A stretch of 64,000 nt of DNA from Sphingomonadales bacterium (GCA_027489295.1 JAIYAA010000016.1:46897-110896); one strand, 5' to 3'; shown: positions 8,964-16,974, numbered from the stretch's first letter. Program-made: numbers and translations. Notes: generated from the letters alone by a model not told the origin.

Positions 8964-9025
8964 CAGCAACGACCTCCGTTGTTTATCTCTCCGACTAGGG
9001 CGATCCTCACGGGTCGCCCCTTTTT
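8964..9025 (+). ncRNA. Candidate ~60-nt small RNA antisense to the repC 3' end
   Basis: Begins about 7 bases after the -10 at 8952-8957, contains a short hairpin (CAAC...GTTG) and ends in an intrinsic terminator. Its 3' part is antisense to the last codons of the - strand repC-like gene. Existence is inferred from the promoter and terminator alone. Confidence 0.4.
8998..9025 (+). terminator. Intrinsic terminator
   Basis: 9-bp stem GGGCGATCC / GGGTCGCCC (one T-G pair), loop TCAC, then five T on the + strand (9021-9025). It overlaps the stop codon of the - strand repC-like gene. Confidence 0.75.
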
Positions 9026-10167
9026 CTGAGCCGCAGGATCTCATTCGTCAGATCCACCTTGCCCTCACGCAGCAGCCGAACCATTGCGCGGAAATAGCCG
9101 CCCAGGTTCTTGATCGGATCCGATCCGGCCGCGGGCTTCATTTGCATCTGCACCACATAGATGAGCGTCGCGGCTGCCAGAAGCGGCCCAATTTCGCGCC
9201 GGGCCTCCTCCCAGGCCGACGGGCTGACGCCGAAGCTTCCGCGGAGCCGCCCGACGCCGGCCACAAACTCCTGGTCGGACCTGACCGGCCCGACAAACTC
9301 CATCGCATCCGGGCATGCCCGCACCAAATCCCCGGCGTTCAGACCCGTGGCAGGCCGCTTCCGCGCCCCTTCTTCCTCCCGGCCGTTGTTACAAGACTGG
9401 TCAGGGGCATATTTGTTGTTGTCTTTGTGACGGCAGTTATTGCCGGCACAGGCGGAATAATACCTGGATTCAGCTTCCTCTCTGAGCGTCTTCCATGCAT
9501 CTCTGGCCACGTCCGCTGATCCCGCGCCTGAACGTCTCGGCGTCTGACGCACAAGCTCGAGGACGCGCGCCGTCAGTTCGCTGGTGTCTTCATCGGGAAA
9601 CTGCTCTGCAAGCGCTCTGATGGCCTCCTGCGTTGCTCTGCGGTGAATCGTCAGCTCATCAAAGGCCAGCGACCGCTCGCGCTCCTGATCTTTGAGCGCC
9701 TGCATGCGCTGTCTGAATTCGCTGAGCCGGTTGAGGAGAGGGGAGAGGTCGAATCCATAGGCGCGGACGATCTGTCCGTTCGGGGCGCGCTGGGCGAATC
9801 TTTTGCCGTTCGCTGAATCCTTGGACGCAATCACGCCTTCCTCGATCAGCCGCGCCAGGTGGTAGCGGACGGAACGCTCGGCAATGCCGGTGCGCTCGCA
9901 CAGCAGCTCGTTGGACGGCCAGACAAGGACTCGGCCCTCGATCGGCTCCCCGCCGTAGACGCCGCAAAGCTGCTCCAGGACGAACCTGCATCCGGCTGAA
10001 AGATTCAAAACTCGGGCAGCCAACCGGCATGCCTCGAATAGGTCATTTTTGTCGACTGTAATCGGCTCGCGGAAATCCGGCACGACCGGTCTTAGCGAGC
10101 GCCAGCCTGTTGACTGAGCGTCCCTCATCAAAGTCCTCATTTTCAAGGACAAAGCTTCGCCATCCAC
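9007..10167 (-). CDS. repC: RepC-like plasmid replication initiator
   Basis: 386 residues from a GTG at 10167, about the usual RepC length (~400). RepC hallmarks: STGWRSLRP near the N-terminus, a winged-helix region (WPSNELLCERTGIAERSVRYHLARL... then NGKRFAQRAPNG), the signature YGFDLSPLL, and a C-terminal KNLGGYFRAMVRLL. RepC starts theta replication of alphaproteobacterial repABC plasmids, whose origin usually lies inside repC; no repA or repB is present here. The GTG lies inside a hairpin (CACTTC TTCG GAAGTG); ATGs at 10140 or 10128 (the latter with AGGA upstream) are possible starts. It is transcribed against the rest of the window. Confidence 0.8.
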   Translation of the reverse strand: MDGEALSLKMRTLMRDAQSTGWRSLRPVVPDFREPITVDKNDLFEACRLAARVLNLSAGCRFVLEQLCGVYGGEPIEGRVLVWPSNELLCERTGIAERSVRYHLARLIEEGVIASKDSANGKRFAQRAPNGQIVRAYGFDLSPLLNRLSEFRQRMQALKDQERERSLAFDELTIHRRATQEAIRALAEQFPDEDTSELTARVLELVRQTPRRSGAGSADVARDAWKTLREEAESRYYSACAGNNCRHKDNNKYAPDQSCNNGREEEGARKRPATGLNAGDLVRACPDAMEFVGPVRSDQEFVAGVGRLRGSFGVSPSAWEEARREIGPLLAAATLIYVVQMQMKPAAGSDPIKNLGGYFRAMVRLLREGKVDLTNEILRLRKRGDP

Positions 10168-10249
10168 TTCCGAAGAAGTGTTGACAAAATACCGTCGATT
10201 CGGGATAACCGTATTGCTTAGACGGTGATTTCCGAATCACTCAGATTTT

Positions 10250-10282
10250 AAAGGCCTCGAGGCGCCAACCTCGGGGCCTTTT
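10250..10282. terminator. Bidirectional-looking terminator between the RHH gene and repC
   Basis: Stem AAAGGCC(T)CGAGG / CCTCG(G)GGCCTTTT with a six-base loop; T-rich on one side and TTTAAAA on the other. It would end transcription from the - strand RHH gene before repC, implying that repC has its own promoter. Confidence 0.65.
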
Positions 10283-10288
10283 GCTTTG

Positions 10289-10495
10289 TCAGTTTCTATT
10301 CTCTTCCATCAGCTTATTCAGTGCGATCGCGACCGCTTCCGAGCGATTGCGTAGCCCGCCTGATTTAACGAATTGGTCAAGTTTTACCTTTAGGTCATGG
10401 TCGATCCAGGCGTTGATCTGTGCGAGGCCGTCAGCCTCCTTCGATTGGCGCCACTTCTCTGCACGCTGACGTGCTCCGTGATCCATGTAGGTCAT
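10289..10495 (-). CDS. Ribbon-helix-helix (CopG-like) DNA-binding protein
   Basis: 68 residues. The segment INAWIDHDLKVKLDQFV followed by LRNRSEAVAIALNKLM has the strand-helix-helix pattern of CopG/Arc-type repressors and antitoxins. No toxin gene is adjacent. Lying just upstream of repC on the same strand, it could regulate plasmid-type replication or its own promoter in the 10.5-10.9 kb gap; this is inferred from position only. Confidence 0.6.
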   Translation of the reverse strand: MTYMDHGARQRAEKWRQSKEADGLAQINAWIDHDLKVKLDQFVKSGGLRNRSEAVAIALNKLMEENRN

Positions 10496-10736
10496 GCTCT
10501 AGTCCGACTCGGTTGCTACGAACGTGATTAGTGATGACTGATTTGCTCCGATTCGTGAACCCACTTAATTTCGCGCAAGCTACGCGCGCACGCGAGCACC
10601 CAATTATCGCATAACTTGCATTATGGAACTCAAGCGCGAATCCTTCGTTTGAGCAGGTTGTGGATTCACTGCGGCGAAAAATCCCATAGATTCACAGGGG
10701 TATTTAGAATCTGCGGAATTCTTAAACGTTGTGATC

Positions 10737-10785
10737 AGTCAATGTTGACAACCCAGCGAATCCCGCGTTAAGTCGAAACTGACTT
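10737..10785 (+). promoter_or_regulatory. Double operator overlapping a sigma70-like promoter
   Basis: First palindrome AGTCAATGTTGACA (10737-10750) contains a canonical -35 TTGACA (10745-10750); 17 bases later TTAAGT (10768-10773) can serve as -10 and overlaps a second palindrome AGTCGAAACTGACT (10771-10784). Binding at either site would block the promoter, as in autoregulated repressors. Confidence 0.55.
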
Positions 10786-10811
10786 GATATTGAAAACACC
10801 TAACTCCGGCC

Positions 10812-10839
10812 GTCTAACCCCAATAAACCGATGCTATTA
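10812..10839 (+). promoter_or_regulatory. Phage-type promoter upstream of the XRE regulator
   Basis: GTCTAA followed by CCCC, 16-base spacer, CTATTA (10834-10839). ATGCT/AGCAT arms surround the -10. It gives a ~65-base leader to the ATG at 10911. Confidence 0.5.
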
Positions 10840-10910
10840 AGACAGCATAATAAAAGAAAACGCTGTCAACAAATGTAACATCGGATTTAGAAAGAAGGGA
10901 CAACTTTGAA

Positions 10911-11357
10911 ATGAACACGACCTCCCACCCGTTTGCTGACAGCAAGGTGACGAAGTTTCTGCAGGAGCGTCTTGCTGACCTCTCGCACAAGAAAAGCGAG
11001 CGTCAGGTTGCAGCGGAAGCGGGCTTCAAGTCGCTCAACATCGTCAACATGATGAAGAAGGGTGACGCCAAGGTTCCGCTCGATCGCGCCGTGGGCCTCG
11101 CCCGTGCGCTCGAGGTTGATCCCGCGCACTTCTTCGTCCTGGTCCTCGATCAGTATCTGCCGGCCGACACGCCGGAAGGCATGCTCATGAGCTCCATCCT
11201 TTCCGACAAGGAAAAGGAAATCATTGCCTTCATACGCGAGATTTCGGAAGGCTCCGACCCGGGGCTCAACCAGCATCGCCGTGAAGCGCTGATCGGCGCG
11301 TTTGGCTCCGATAACATCGTCAACAGCACTGACATCACGGTCACTGCCAAGGCTTAA
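10911..11357 (+). CDS. XRE-family transcriptional regulator
   Basis: 148 residues. Residues ~30-80 fit a Cro/CI-type helix-turn-helix: SERQVAAEAGFKSLNIVNMM, then KVPLDRAVGLARALEVDPAHFF. The C-terminal half is short and acidic/polar and has no recognised ligand or protease domain. It has its own terminator and a double operator in its promoter region, which makes it a reasonable candidate for the protein that binds the AGTCAATATTGACT palindromes across the window; this is not shown by sequence alone. Confidence 0.75.
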   Translation: MNTTSHPFADSKVTKFLQERLADLSHKKSERQVAAEAGFKSLNIVNMMKKGDAKVPLDRAVGLARALEVDPAHFFVLVLDQYLPADTPEGMLMSSILSDKEKEIIAFIREISEGSDPGLNQHRREALIGAFGSDNIVNSTDITVTAKA

Positions 11358-11378
11358 ACGGCATCATTCATTAGGTTG

Positions 11379-11406
11379 AAGGCGGACGGCGGGACCGCCT
11401 TTTTTC
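11379..11406 (+). terminator. Intrinsic terminator after the XRE gene
   Basis: GC-rich stem AAGGCGG / CCGCCTT followed by a six-T run. Makes the XRE gene a single transcription unit. Confidence 0.8.
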
Positions 11407-11421
11407 CTCCCTTGCGTATTC

Positions 11422-11435
11422 AGTCAATATTGACT
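11422..11435. promoter_or_regulatory. Perfect palindromic operator
   Basis: AGTCAATATTGACT, immediately after the XRE terminator and ~25 bases before the next ATG. Its right half gives a -35-like TTGACT; no clear -10 follows. Confidence 0.6.
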
Positions 11436-11460
11436 ATCCCGATCTAACAAGGAAACGCTG

Positions 11461-11688
11461 ATGACCATCACCAAGAACCAGATCAACTCTTTTGCCAGCA
11501 TCGAATTTGATGTCGCCCACGAGGAAGGCGCACAGCTCGAGGGCGTGCAGAAGACCGAGCTGGACGGCACGACCGTATATGCCGGCGTGCATCGCGAACA
11601 CGGGCCGATCCATATCATTGTGCCGCCTCTGGGCTGCGGAATTCTGCTCTTCCCGTTTGCTATCCGCGATCTTGAATGCGATAAATGA
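11461..11688 (+). CDS. Small protein of unknown function
   Basis: 75 residues with no recognised motif; a hydrophobic C-terminal half (IHIIVPPLGCGILLFPFAI) might be buried or membrane-associated. It lies alone between two palindromic operators and precedes the CobT-like gene. Ribosome-binding site AAGGAAA. Confidence 0.55.
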   Translation: MTITKNQINSFASIEFDVAHEEGAQLEGVQKTELDGTTVYAGVHREHGPIHIIVPPLGCGILLFPFAIRDLECDK

Positions 11689-11690
11689 TA

Positions 11691-11704
11691 AGTAAACATT
11701 GACT
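11691..11704. promoter_or_regulatory. Palindromic operator before the CobT-like gene
   Basis: AGTAAACATTGACT preceded by TGATA, matching the extended left half TGATAAGT of the operator; 15 bases upstream of the TTG start. A possible -10 (GATAAA) overlaps its left side. Confidence 0.55.
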
Positions 11705-11718
11705 GACGGAGAGAACGC

Positions 11719-14256
11719 TTGAACAACGATATTGTCATCCTGCGCGAAGCGATCAAAAAGCTCATTCCGATGATCGCCGGTCGCGGTCTGCGCGTCACGC
11801 AGATGGGCACACAGGCCTATGTCGCTCCGAATCCCCAGACCGGGCTGCCGGAGCGCGTCAATATTCCGAACATTCCGGACAATGCGTCCTCGGAGTTCGT
11901 TCAGGCAATTCAGGGCTTCATCGATCACGAGGTCGCCCACGTTCTCTACACCGACTTTCTGTGTCAGGCGGGGAACAAGACCCCTCGCCTGCACAACCTG
12001 CACAACATCGTCGAGGACACCCGCATCGAGCGCTGCATGGCGGATGAGTTCCCAGGCTCGCGCAAGAACATCGACCGGCTGTCGCGCTACTTCATCGAAA
12101 ACGTCACGGCGAAGGCGATCGACAGCGCCAAAGACCCGATGGAGGAATTTCAATACCTCATCGTCGTCATGATGCGCGCGCTGGCCGGCCATGTGCCGTT
12201 CCAGGAGTTCATGGATGATCGCAAATACTGGGATCATCCCCTGGTGAAGGCGTTTCTCGACAAGTTCCCGGAAGCTGTGCGCAAGCGCATGCCGCATCTC
12301 GCTTCGACACAGGAAGCGTTCGATGTCGCCGTCGAGATGGAAAAGATCCTCTATCCGCCCCCGCCGCCTGCACCGCCCCAGCCTGAGCCGGAAGAGAATG
12401 ATGACGACGAGCAGTCGGACAGCTCGGACGGCGACACCGACGACCAGTCTGATGACAGCGGCGCCGGTGACGACTCCAGCGAAGAGCAGGACGGCAAGCC
12501 TGAAAAGGGTGACGGCGACGCTGAAGATGACGCCGACTCCTCGAACGACGAGAACGAGGGCGAGCAGTCGGACGACGACGGCAAGGACAGCGACGCTGGC
12601 GAGGCTGACGAAGACGATGACGCCGAGGGCAAGGACGGCAAGGGCGAAGGTGAGCGCGAGCACACCGACGAGACTGACAGCGATCAGGCATCGGGCGGTG
12701 AGGATGACGAGGAGAACGAGGATGGATCAGACAACGACACGACTGAAAGCGGTCAGGGCTCTGAGAATGGCGACGATCCGCAGGATGACGACGGCCAGGC
12801 CGGCAAAAGCGGTGACGACAAAGACACTGACGATGCCGGCGATGCCGATGACGACGATCGTTCAGGCGACACGGCCGAGGATACTGCGGACGAAGGCGCT
12901 GACGAGAGCGAAGGAGATGATGCGAACGACGGCGAAGAAGCGTCGGACGATCAAGGCGAAGATGATGGTGCCGACGGATCAGATGAATCCGACGGTGATG
13001 CTGAAGCCAGCAGCGATGCAGCGGATAACGAGAGTTCTGACGATGACGGAGCTGATGGTCCGGCGGGTGATGACGGCGCCGATGGATCTGAGGACGATCT
13101 GAGCGACAGCGAGAACGGTGGACAGAATGATGTCGCCGTCGAGCTCGACCTGGATGATCAGCTCACCGGCGAGGCGCCTGAGCGCAAGGAAGAGGCTGCA
13201 GATGACACCGACATCTCGGGTGTTGGCTATGCCGGCGACGATCCGTTCCGCGAGATGCGCGACGATGCGCTCGACGAGGTGGATATCTCGAGCTCCATCT
13301 CGATCATCATTCAGCGCCACGCGATCGATGCGATCAACGCCTCGGACTACAGCGTCTTCACCCGCGAGTTCGATCTGATCAAGCCGCTCGAGGTGCCGAC
13401 CGACTTCTCCAACAAGCGCGTCGTCGAGCTGGACGAACAGACCCGCACGATGACCGGCGTCATGCAGAAGGACATCGAGCGCATGATGGCAGCGCAGTCG
13501 CGCGTCTTCAACATCGGTGGACAGCGTTCCGGCCGTCTGAACGGCGCCGGTCTGCATCGGCTTGTGGCGAACGATCCGCGCGTCTTCGCTCGGCGCGAGG
13601 AGATCCGCGCGAAAGACACCGCGGTCATGCTGCTCAACGACTGCTCCGGCTCGATGCGCGGCAGCAAGGTGTCGACGGCAATGGCCTCTTCCTTTGCGCT
13701 GTCGACCACGCTCGAGCGCGTCAACATTCCGCACGAGGTCATGGGCTTCACGACAGGCGGGCACTGGGGCTGCGACATCATTCCGCAGCACGTCGGTCAG
13801 AAGGCTCAGGATATGGCGAGAGCCGATGAGAGCAAGTCCGGCGTTCGCTTCTGCCGCACCGTTCCGATCTACATGCCGATCTTCAAGGAATTCCACGAGC
13901 GCCTGAACAGCGAGGTGAAGCGTCGCTTCGCCTATATGCGACACGTCCAGCCGAACCTCGGTGCGAACGTCGACGGCGAGTCCCTGGAATACGCAGCGAT
14001 GCGCCTGGCGCGCCGCAAGGAAAAGCGCAAGGTGATCATCGTGCTGTCAGACGGCTTCCCCGCTGGCGCGCGCAATGACGACGAGCATCTCATGATGATG
14101 ACCCGCAAGCTGACGGGCCTGGGCTTTGACCTCGTCGGTATCGGCATCGAGTCTGCCGCGGTCGAGCGCTTCTACGAGAACAACCTCGTCCTGAAATCGG
14201 TCGAGGAGCTGCCTGGCGCCGTCATGGGCAAGCTGCGCGCCATTCTTCAAAAGTGA
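11719..14256 (+). CDS. CobT-like protein (HExxH region, acidic linker, VWA domain)
   Basis: 845 residues from a TTG preceded by GGAGAG. Three parts: an N-terminal region with HEVAH at ~70-74 (HExxH, zinc-metalloprotease-like) and VEDTRIE; a ~280-residue linker (about 220-500) made almost only of Asp, Glu, Ser, Gly and Ala; and a C-terminal von Willebrand A domain with MIDAS motif DCSGSM at ~640. This is the layout of CobT, the partner of AAA+ CobS in aerobic cobaltochelatase, which inserts Co2+ into the corrin ring together with CobN. No CobN is in the window, so in phage it may act as a MoxR/VWA-type chaperone pair. CobS is the next gene. Confidence 0.8.
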   Translation: MNNDIVILREAIKKLIPMIAGRGLRVTQMGTQAYVAPNPQTGLPERVNIPNIPDNASSEFVQAIQGFIDHEVAHVLYTDFLCQAGNKTPRLHNLHNIVEDTRIERCMADEFPGSRKNIDRLSRYFIENVTAKAIDSAKDPMEEFQYLIVVMMRALAGHVPFQEFMDDRKYWDHPLVKAFLDKFPEAVRKRMPHLASTQEAFDVAVEMEKILYPPPPPAPPQPEPEENDDDEQSDSSDGDTDDQSDDSGAGDDSSEEQDGKPEKGDGDAEDDADSSNDENEGEQSDDDGKDSDAGEADEDDDAEGKDGKGEGEREHTDETDSDQASGGEDDEENEDGSDNDTTESGQGSENGDDPQDDDGQAGKSGDDKDTDDAGDADDDDRSGDTAEDTADEGADESEGDDANDGEEASDDQGEDDGADGSDESDGDAEASSDAADNESSDDDGADGPAGDDGADGSEDDLSDSENGGQNDVAVELDLDDQLTGEAPERKEEAADDTDISGVGYAGDDPFREMRDDALDEVDISSSISIIIQRHAIDAINASDYSVFTREFDLIKPLEVPTDFSNKRVVELDEQTRTMTGVMQKDIERMMAAQSRVFNIGGQRSGRLNGAGLHRLVANDPRVFARREEIRAKDTAVMLLNDCSGSMRGSKVSTAMASSFALSTTLERVNIPHEVMGFTTGGHWGCDIIPQHVGQKAQDMARADESKSGVRFCRTVPIYMPIFKEFHERLNSEVKRRFAYMRHVQPNLGANVDGESLEYAAMRLARRKEKRKVIIVLSDGFPAGARNDDEHLMMMTRKLTGLGFDLVGIGIESAAVERFYENNLVLKSVEELPGAVMGKLRAILQK

Positions 14257-14272
14257 GGTAATCGCACTAGTC

Positions 14273-14314
14273 AGTCAAAATTGACTTGCAACCCAACGCA
14301 GTGATAAGTAATTA
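14273..14314 (+). promoter_or_regulatory. Operator abutting a promoter before the CobS-like gene
   Basis: AGTCAAAATTGACT (14273-14286); its last T starts the -35-like TTGCAA (14286-14291) followed by CCC; TAATTA (14309-14314) is the best -10. A degenerate second palindrome overlaps the -10. Confidence 0.55.
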
Positions 14315-14370
14315 TTGAATGAACGCGACAGAGAGCGCGCAACAAATTCGACGCTAAGGAGAGATAGCGA

Positions 14371-15576
14371 ATGACCATCGAGAACGAAGACGAAGGTTTC
14401 ATCACTTGCCAGATCGACGGTGGCAAATGTCACTCGATCCGCATCTATCTGCGCGAGCACTATCCGGACTGGACGGTCGAGCGCTACAAGGAGGAGTATC
14501 CGGGCGCACCGGTGCTGTCTGCCAAGGGCCGCGAGGCTGCCTTGAAGCAGCGTGCGCGCAAGGATCGCGAGCTCGCCGCCCAGACGTCGGTCGCTGCAGC
14601 CGTCGAGCAGCTCCAGCCCTACGCATTCTCCGAAAAGTTCATGCATGACATCTTCGAGCTCGGCAACGTGCCGGCCGCAATGTCGTCCACCGGCAACCCG
14701 ATCTCGATCCGGGTGCTCAGCGAGGCGCATACCGAGGCGCAGCCCTATCTCGCCGAAGTCGATCAGGAATACGTCTTCAACATCGACCTCGTGAAAAAGG
14801 TCTGCCTGGGCTTCGAGCTCGGCTTCAACGTCTATCTCTGGGGCTATCACGGCACAGGCAAGACGACCGTCCTCGAGCAGTGCGCCGCGCGCACCGGTCG
14901 CGCCTTCCTGCGCGTGCAGCACACAGGCAACACCGAAGAGGCGCACATTCTCGGCCAGTATGTCGTCAAGGTCGACGAGAACGGCTCCTCCTACACCGAG
15001 TTCCAGCTCGGGCCGCTCGCGATGGCGATGAAATACGGCATGATCTACTGCGCTGACGAATACGACTTCGCCATGCCTGCAGTGATCGCGCTCTATCAGC
15101 CGGTCCTCGAGGGCAAGCCGCTCGTCATTAAGGACGCGCCCATCGATCAGCGCGTGATCAAGCCGCATCCCGATTTCCGCTTCGTTGCGACCGGCAACAC
15201 CAACGGCGTCGGCGACGAAACCGGCCTCTATCAAGGCACGATGATCCAGAACGCCGCGTCCTACTCGCGCTTCCACATCACCGAAGAGGTGAAATACATG
15301 CCGGCCGACCAGGAAGTCATGGTGCTGCGCTCGAAGGCTGGTCTCGTGAAAGCTGACGCCGGCAAGTTCGTGAAGGTCGCAAATGCTGTCCGCGACCAGT
15401 TCGCACAGGGCGGTCTGTCGATGACGATTTCGCCGCGCGAGCTGATCACCGCGGCCAAGCTTTCGATCTGCTACGGCAACAATCCGATCGAAGGTCTGCG
15501 CCTGGCGTTCATCAATCGATGCTCGCGCGTCGACCAGAAGGCTGTCTCTGACCTCGTACAGAGGCACTTCGGCTGA
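14371..15576 (+). CDS. CobS-like AAA+ ATPase
   Basis: 401 residues. N-terminal CobS-type segment (YLREHYPDWTVERYKEEYPG), Walker A GYHGTGKTT at ~157-165, Walker B YCADEYDFA, and sensor region FVATGNTNGVGDETG. CobS assembles with CobT to drive cobalt insertion; the homologues in large phages have no proven substrate. Ribosome-binding site AAGGAGAG. The stop overlaps the ATG of the sigma-like gene. Confidence 0.85.
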   Translation: MTIENEDEGFITCQIDGGKCHSIRIYLREHYPDWTVERYKEEYPGAPVLSAKGREAALKQRARKDRELAAQTSVAAAVEQLQPYAFSEKFMHDIFELGNVPAAMSSTGNPISIRVLSEAHTEAQPYLAEVDQEYVFNIDLVKKVCLGFELGFNVYLWGYHGTGKTTVLEQCAARTGRAFLRVQHTGNTEEAHILGQYVVKVDENGSSYTEFQLGPLAMAMKYGMIYCADEYDFAMPAVIALYQPVLEGKPLVIKDAPIDQRVIKPHPDFRFVATGNTNGVGDETGLYQGTMIQNAASYSRFHITEEVKYMPADQEVMVLRSKAGLVKADAGKFVKVANAVRDQFAQGGLSMTISPRELITAAKLSICYGNNPIEGLRLAFINRCSRVDQKAVSDLVQRHFG

Positions 15577-16187
15577 TGATCCGCGAAGCTGACTGGTCAA
15601 AGCTGATCAAGCGTCATGCCGGCGCTTTTCACAATCGCATGCTGCGCTCCAACATTCGCTCCTTCGCTGTCGAGGACATCGAGCAGGAGTTCTGGATCAG
15701 CTTCATGCGGGCGCGTGACACGTTCGACGAAGGGCGCGGTGTGCCCTTCGAGGCCTACCTGATCGAGGGTCTGCGCCGCACGAAGCACGAAATTCGGCGC
15801 AAGCTCAGCCGGCGCTTCGAAGAGGAAGTCGGCGCATCCCTGGACAGCTCCACCGAGGAAGAAACGAGCCTCTACGAGCTGCTGCCGGATCCGAATGCGC
15901 TTGTCGGCGACGACTTCGAAAAGGCCCAGGCGATCGAACGGTTTTGCGAGCGCCTCTCTCCTCGAGCAGCCGTCTACGTGCGGCTCCTCTACTCGCAGCC
16001 CGAGCCGGTGCTGAAAGAGATGCTTCGCCTGCGCGAGCGCGCCAAGCATGCAAGCGAGATGGGTGTCAGCCATTTCGCGAGCGCGACCATCTCGTCCGGA
16101 GTGGTCTTCAAAATCATGGGTGCGCCTCGTCAGGAGCGCACGCAGATCCGCAGTGAAGTGATGCAGGCGATCGAGGCACAATCATGA
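15576..16187 (+). CDS. Sigma-factor-like protein
   Basis: 203 residues. Residues ~25-75 resemble sigma70 region 2 (core binding and -10 recognition): VEDIEQEFWISFMRARDTFD, VPFEAYLIEGLRRTKHEIRRKL. A later helical part could be region 4 (LSPRAAVYVRLLYSQPEP...), but it is weak. An alternative sigma factor could explain the non-canonical TTGC/CTATT promoter signal; this link is inference. It sits in an operon with CobS (TGATG overlap) and overlaps the next gene by 4 bases. Confidence 0.6.
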   Translation: MIREADWSKLIKRHAGAFHNRMLRSNIRSFAVEDIEQEFWISFMRARDTFDEGRGVPFEAYLIEGLRRTKHEIRRKLSRRFEEEVGASLDSSTEEETSLYELLPDPNALVGDDFEKAQAIERFCERLSPRAAVYVRLLYSQPEPVLKEMLRLRERAKHASEMGVSHFASATISSGVVFKIMGAPRQERTQIRSEVMQAIEAQS

Positions 16188-16705
16188 GCAATATTCCAGA
16201 CTTCGCACCAGGCTGCTACGGTTCAGCGCTCGCCTATGATGATGCAGCACCGATCTGCCAGGTGTGCAAGTTTGCCGGCGAGTGCAAGCCGTTGCACCTG
16301 TCGAACCTCGAGGCGCTGCAGGAAGCGCTTCATATCCCGAAGCGCAAGACAGCCGTGCGGCGCGAAGTCGAGGCGCCTGCTGCGTCGCCAGAGATGACGC
16401 TGCCAGTCAAGGTGCGCGCCCTCGTCGACAAGCTGGACAGGTCGAGCCTGCGCGTAACCGAGCGGCTGGCCCGTGGCGAGAACCCCTTCCTCGATACGAG
16501 CTCCAACTTCCTGAAGATCGTCGGGCATCTGCTGGTGCGGGCCAACCGGCCGCTCTCGCGCCGTGACTTCGCAATGGCCTTCCAGATGAAGCTGCATTGG
16601 ACGCCGGGCACTGCCGACAGTCACGCGCGCATGGCCATGCAGGCGCTCACGCATATCGGCGCGGTCGACGAGATTGACGGCGCAGTCATCGTTCGGAGGG
16701 GCTGA
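16184..16705 (+). CDS. Cys-motif protein of unknown function
   Basis: 173 residues. An N-terminal cluster Cys11, Cys25, Cys28, Cys34 (CQVCKFAGEC) may bind zinc or Fe-S. The C-terminal ~80 residues (LLVRANRPLSRRDFAMAFQMKL...HARMAMQALTHIGAVDE) look like a winged-helix fold. Overlaps both neighbours, so it is part of the CobS-sigma-polymerase operon. Confidence 0.55.
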   Translation: MSNIPDFAPGCYGSALAYDDAAPICQVCKFAGECKPLHLSNLEALQEALHIPKRKTAVRREVEAPAASPEMTLPVKVRALVDKLDRSSLRVTERLARGENPFLDTSSNFLKIVGHLLVRANRPLSRRDFAMAFQMKLHWTPGTADSHARMAMQALTHIGAVDEIDGAVIVRRG

Positions 16706-16974
16706 TGCCAGGCTATCGCATCCACTTCACCGGTATCGCCGAGATTTCAGGTGCAACCGGGCCCGGACCTATGATCGCCGGCTACGTCGATTACCCGCCG
16801 CGCTCCTCGGCAATGACCCGTCCTGCAAACGAGGCTGCAATGCGCGTCTGCGAGGGCGTCATCTCCCGGCACATGCCCGTCGTCGATGTTCATATCCATG
16901 CGATCGAACGCCGACCCGACGTCATCGCCTTCGATCAGAAATTCACAATCATGGAGTATCCGTCCGATGCATAG
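16705..16974 (+). CDS. Small protein of unknown function
   Basis: 89 residues, no recognised domain. Starts in a TGATG overlap and ends 8 bases inside the polymerase gene, so its translation probably feeds ribosomes to the polymerase start. Confidence 0.55.
   Translation: MPGYRIHFTGIAEISGATGPGPMIAGYVDYPPRSSAMTRPANEAAMRVCEGVISRHMPVVDVHIHAIERRPDVIAFDQKFTIMEYPSDA

Larger units (their letters stand above)
10496..10910. other. 415-bp non-coding regulatory gap between divergent genes
   Basis: AT-richer than its surroundings and between divergently transcribed genes (RHH/repC to the left, XRE regulator to the right). Contains two near-repeats GATTCACTGCGG and GATTCACAGGGG (about 10662 and 10690), a TTGTGGATT somewhat like a DnaA box, two palindromic operators and two promoters. 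Could be a control region or replication origin. A 26-codon ORF at 10533 has no convincing ribosome-binding site and is not called. Confidence 0.4.

Noticed and set aside
10533..10613. 26-codon ORF in the control region
   Set aside because: No ribosome-binding site and no sign of coding; the region is better explained as regulatory.
11434..12663. Long - strand ORF (409 codons) opposite the CobT-like gene
   Set aside because: Shadow of the acidic repeat region; Val/Leu/Arg-rich low-complexity translation and no - strand ribosome-binding site.
11719..15576. Complete cobaltochelatase
   Set aside because: The large CobN subunit is not encoded in the window, so only CobS/CobT homologues are claimed.
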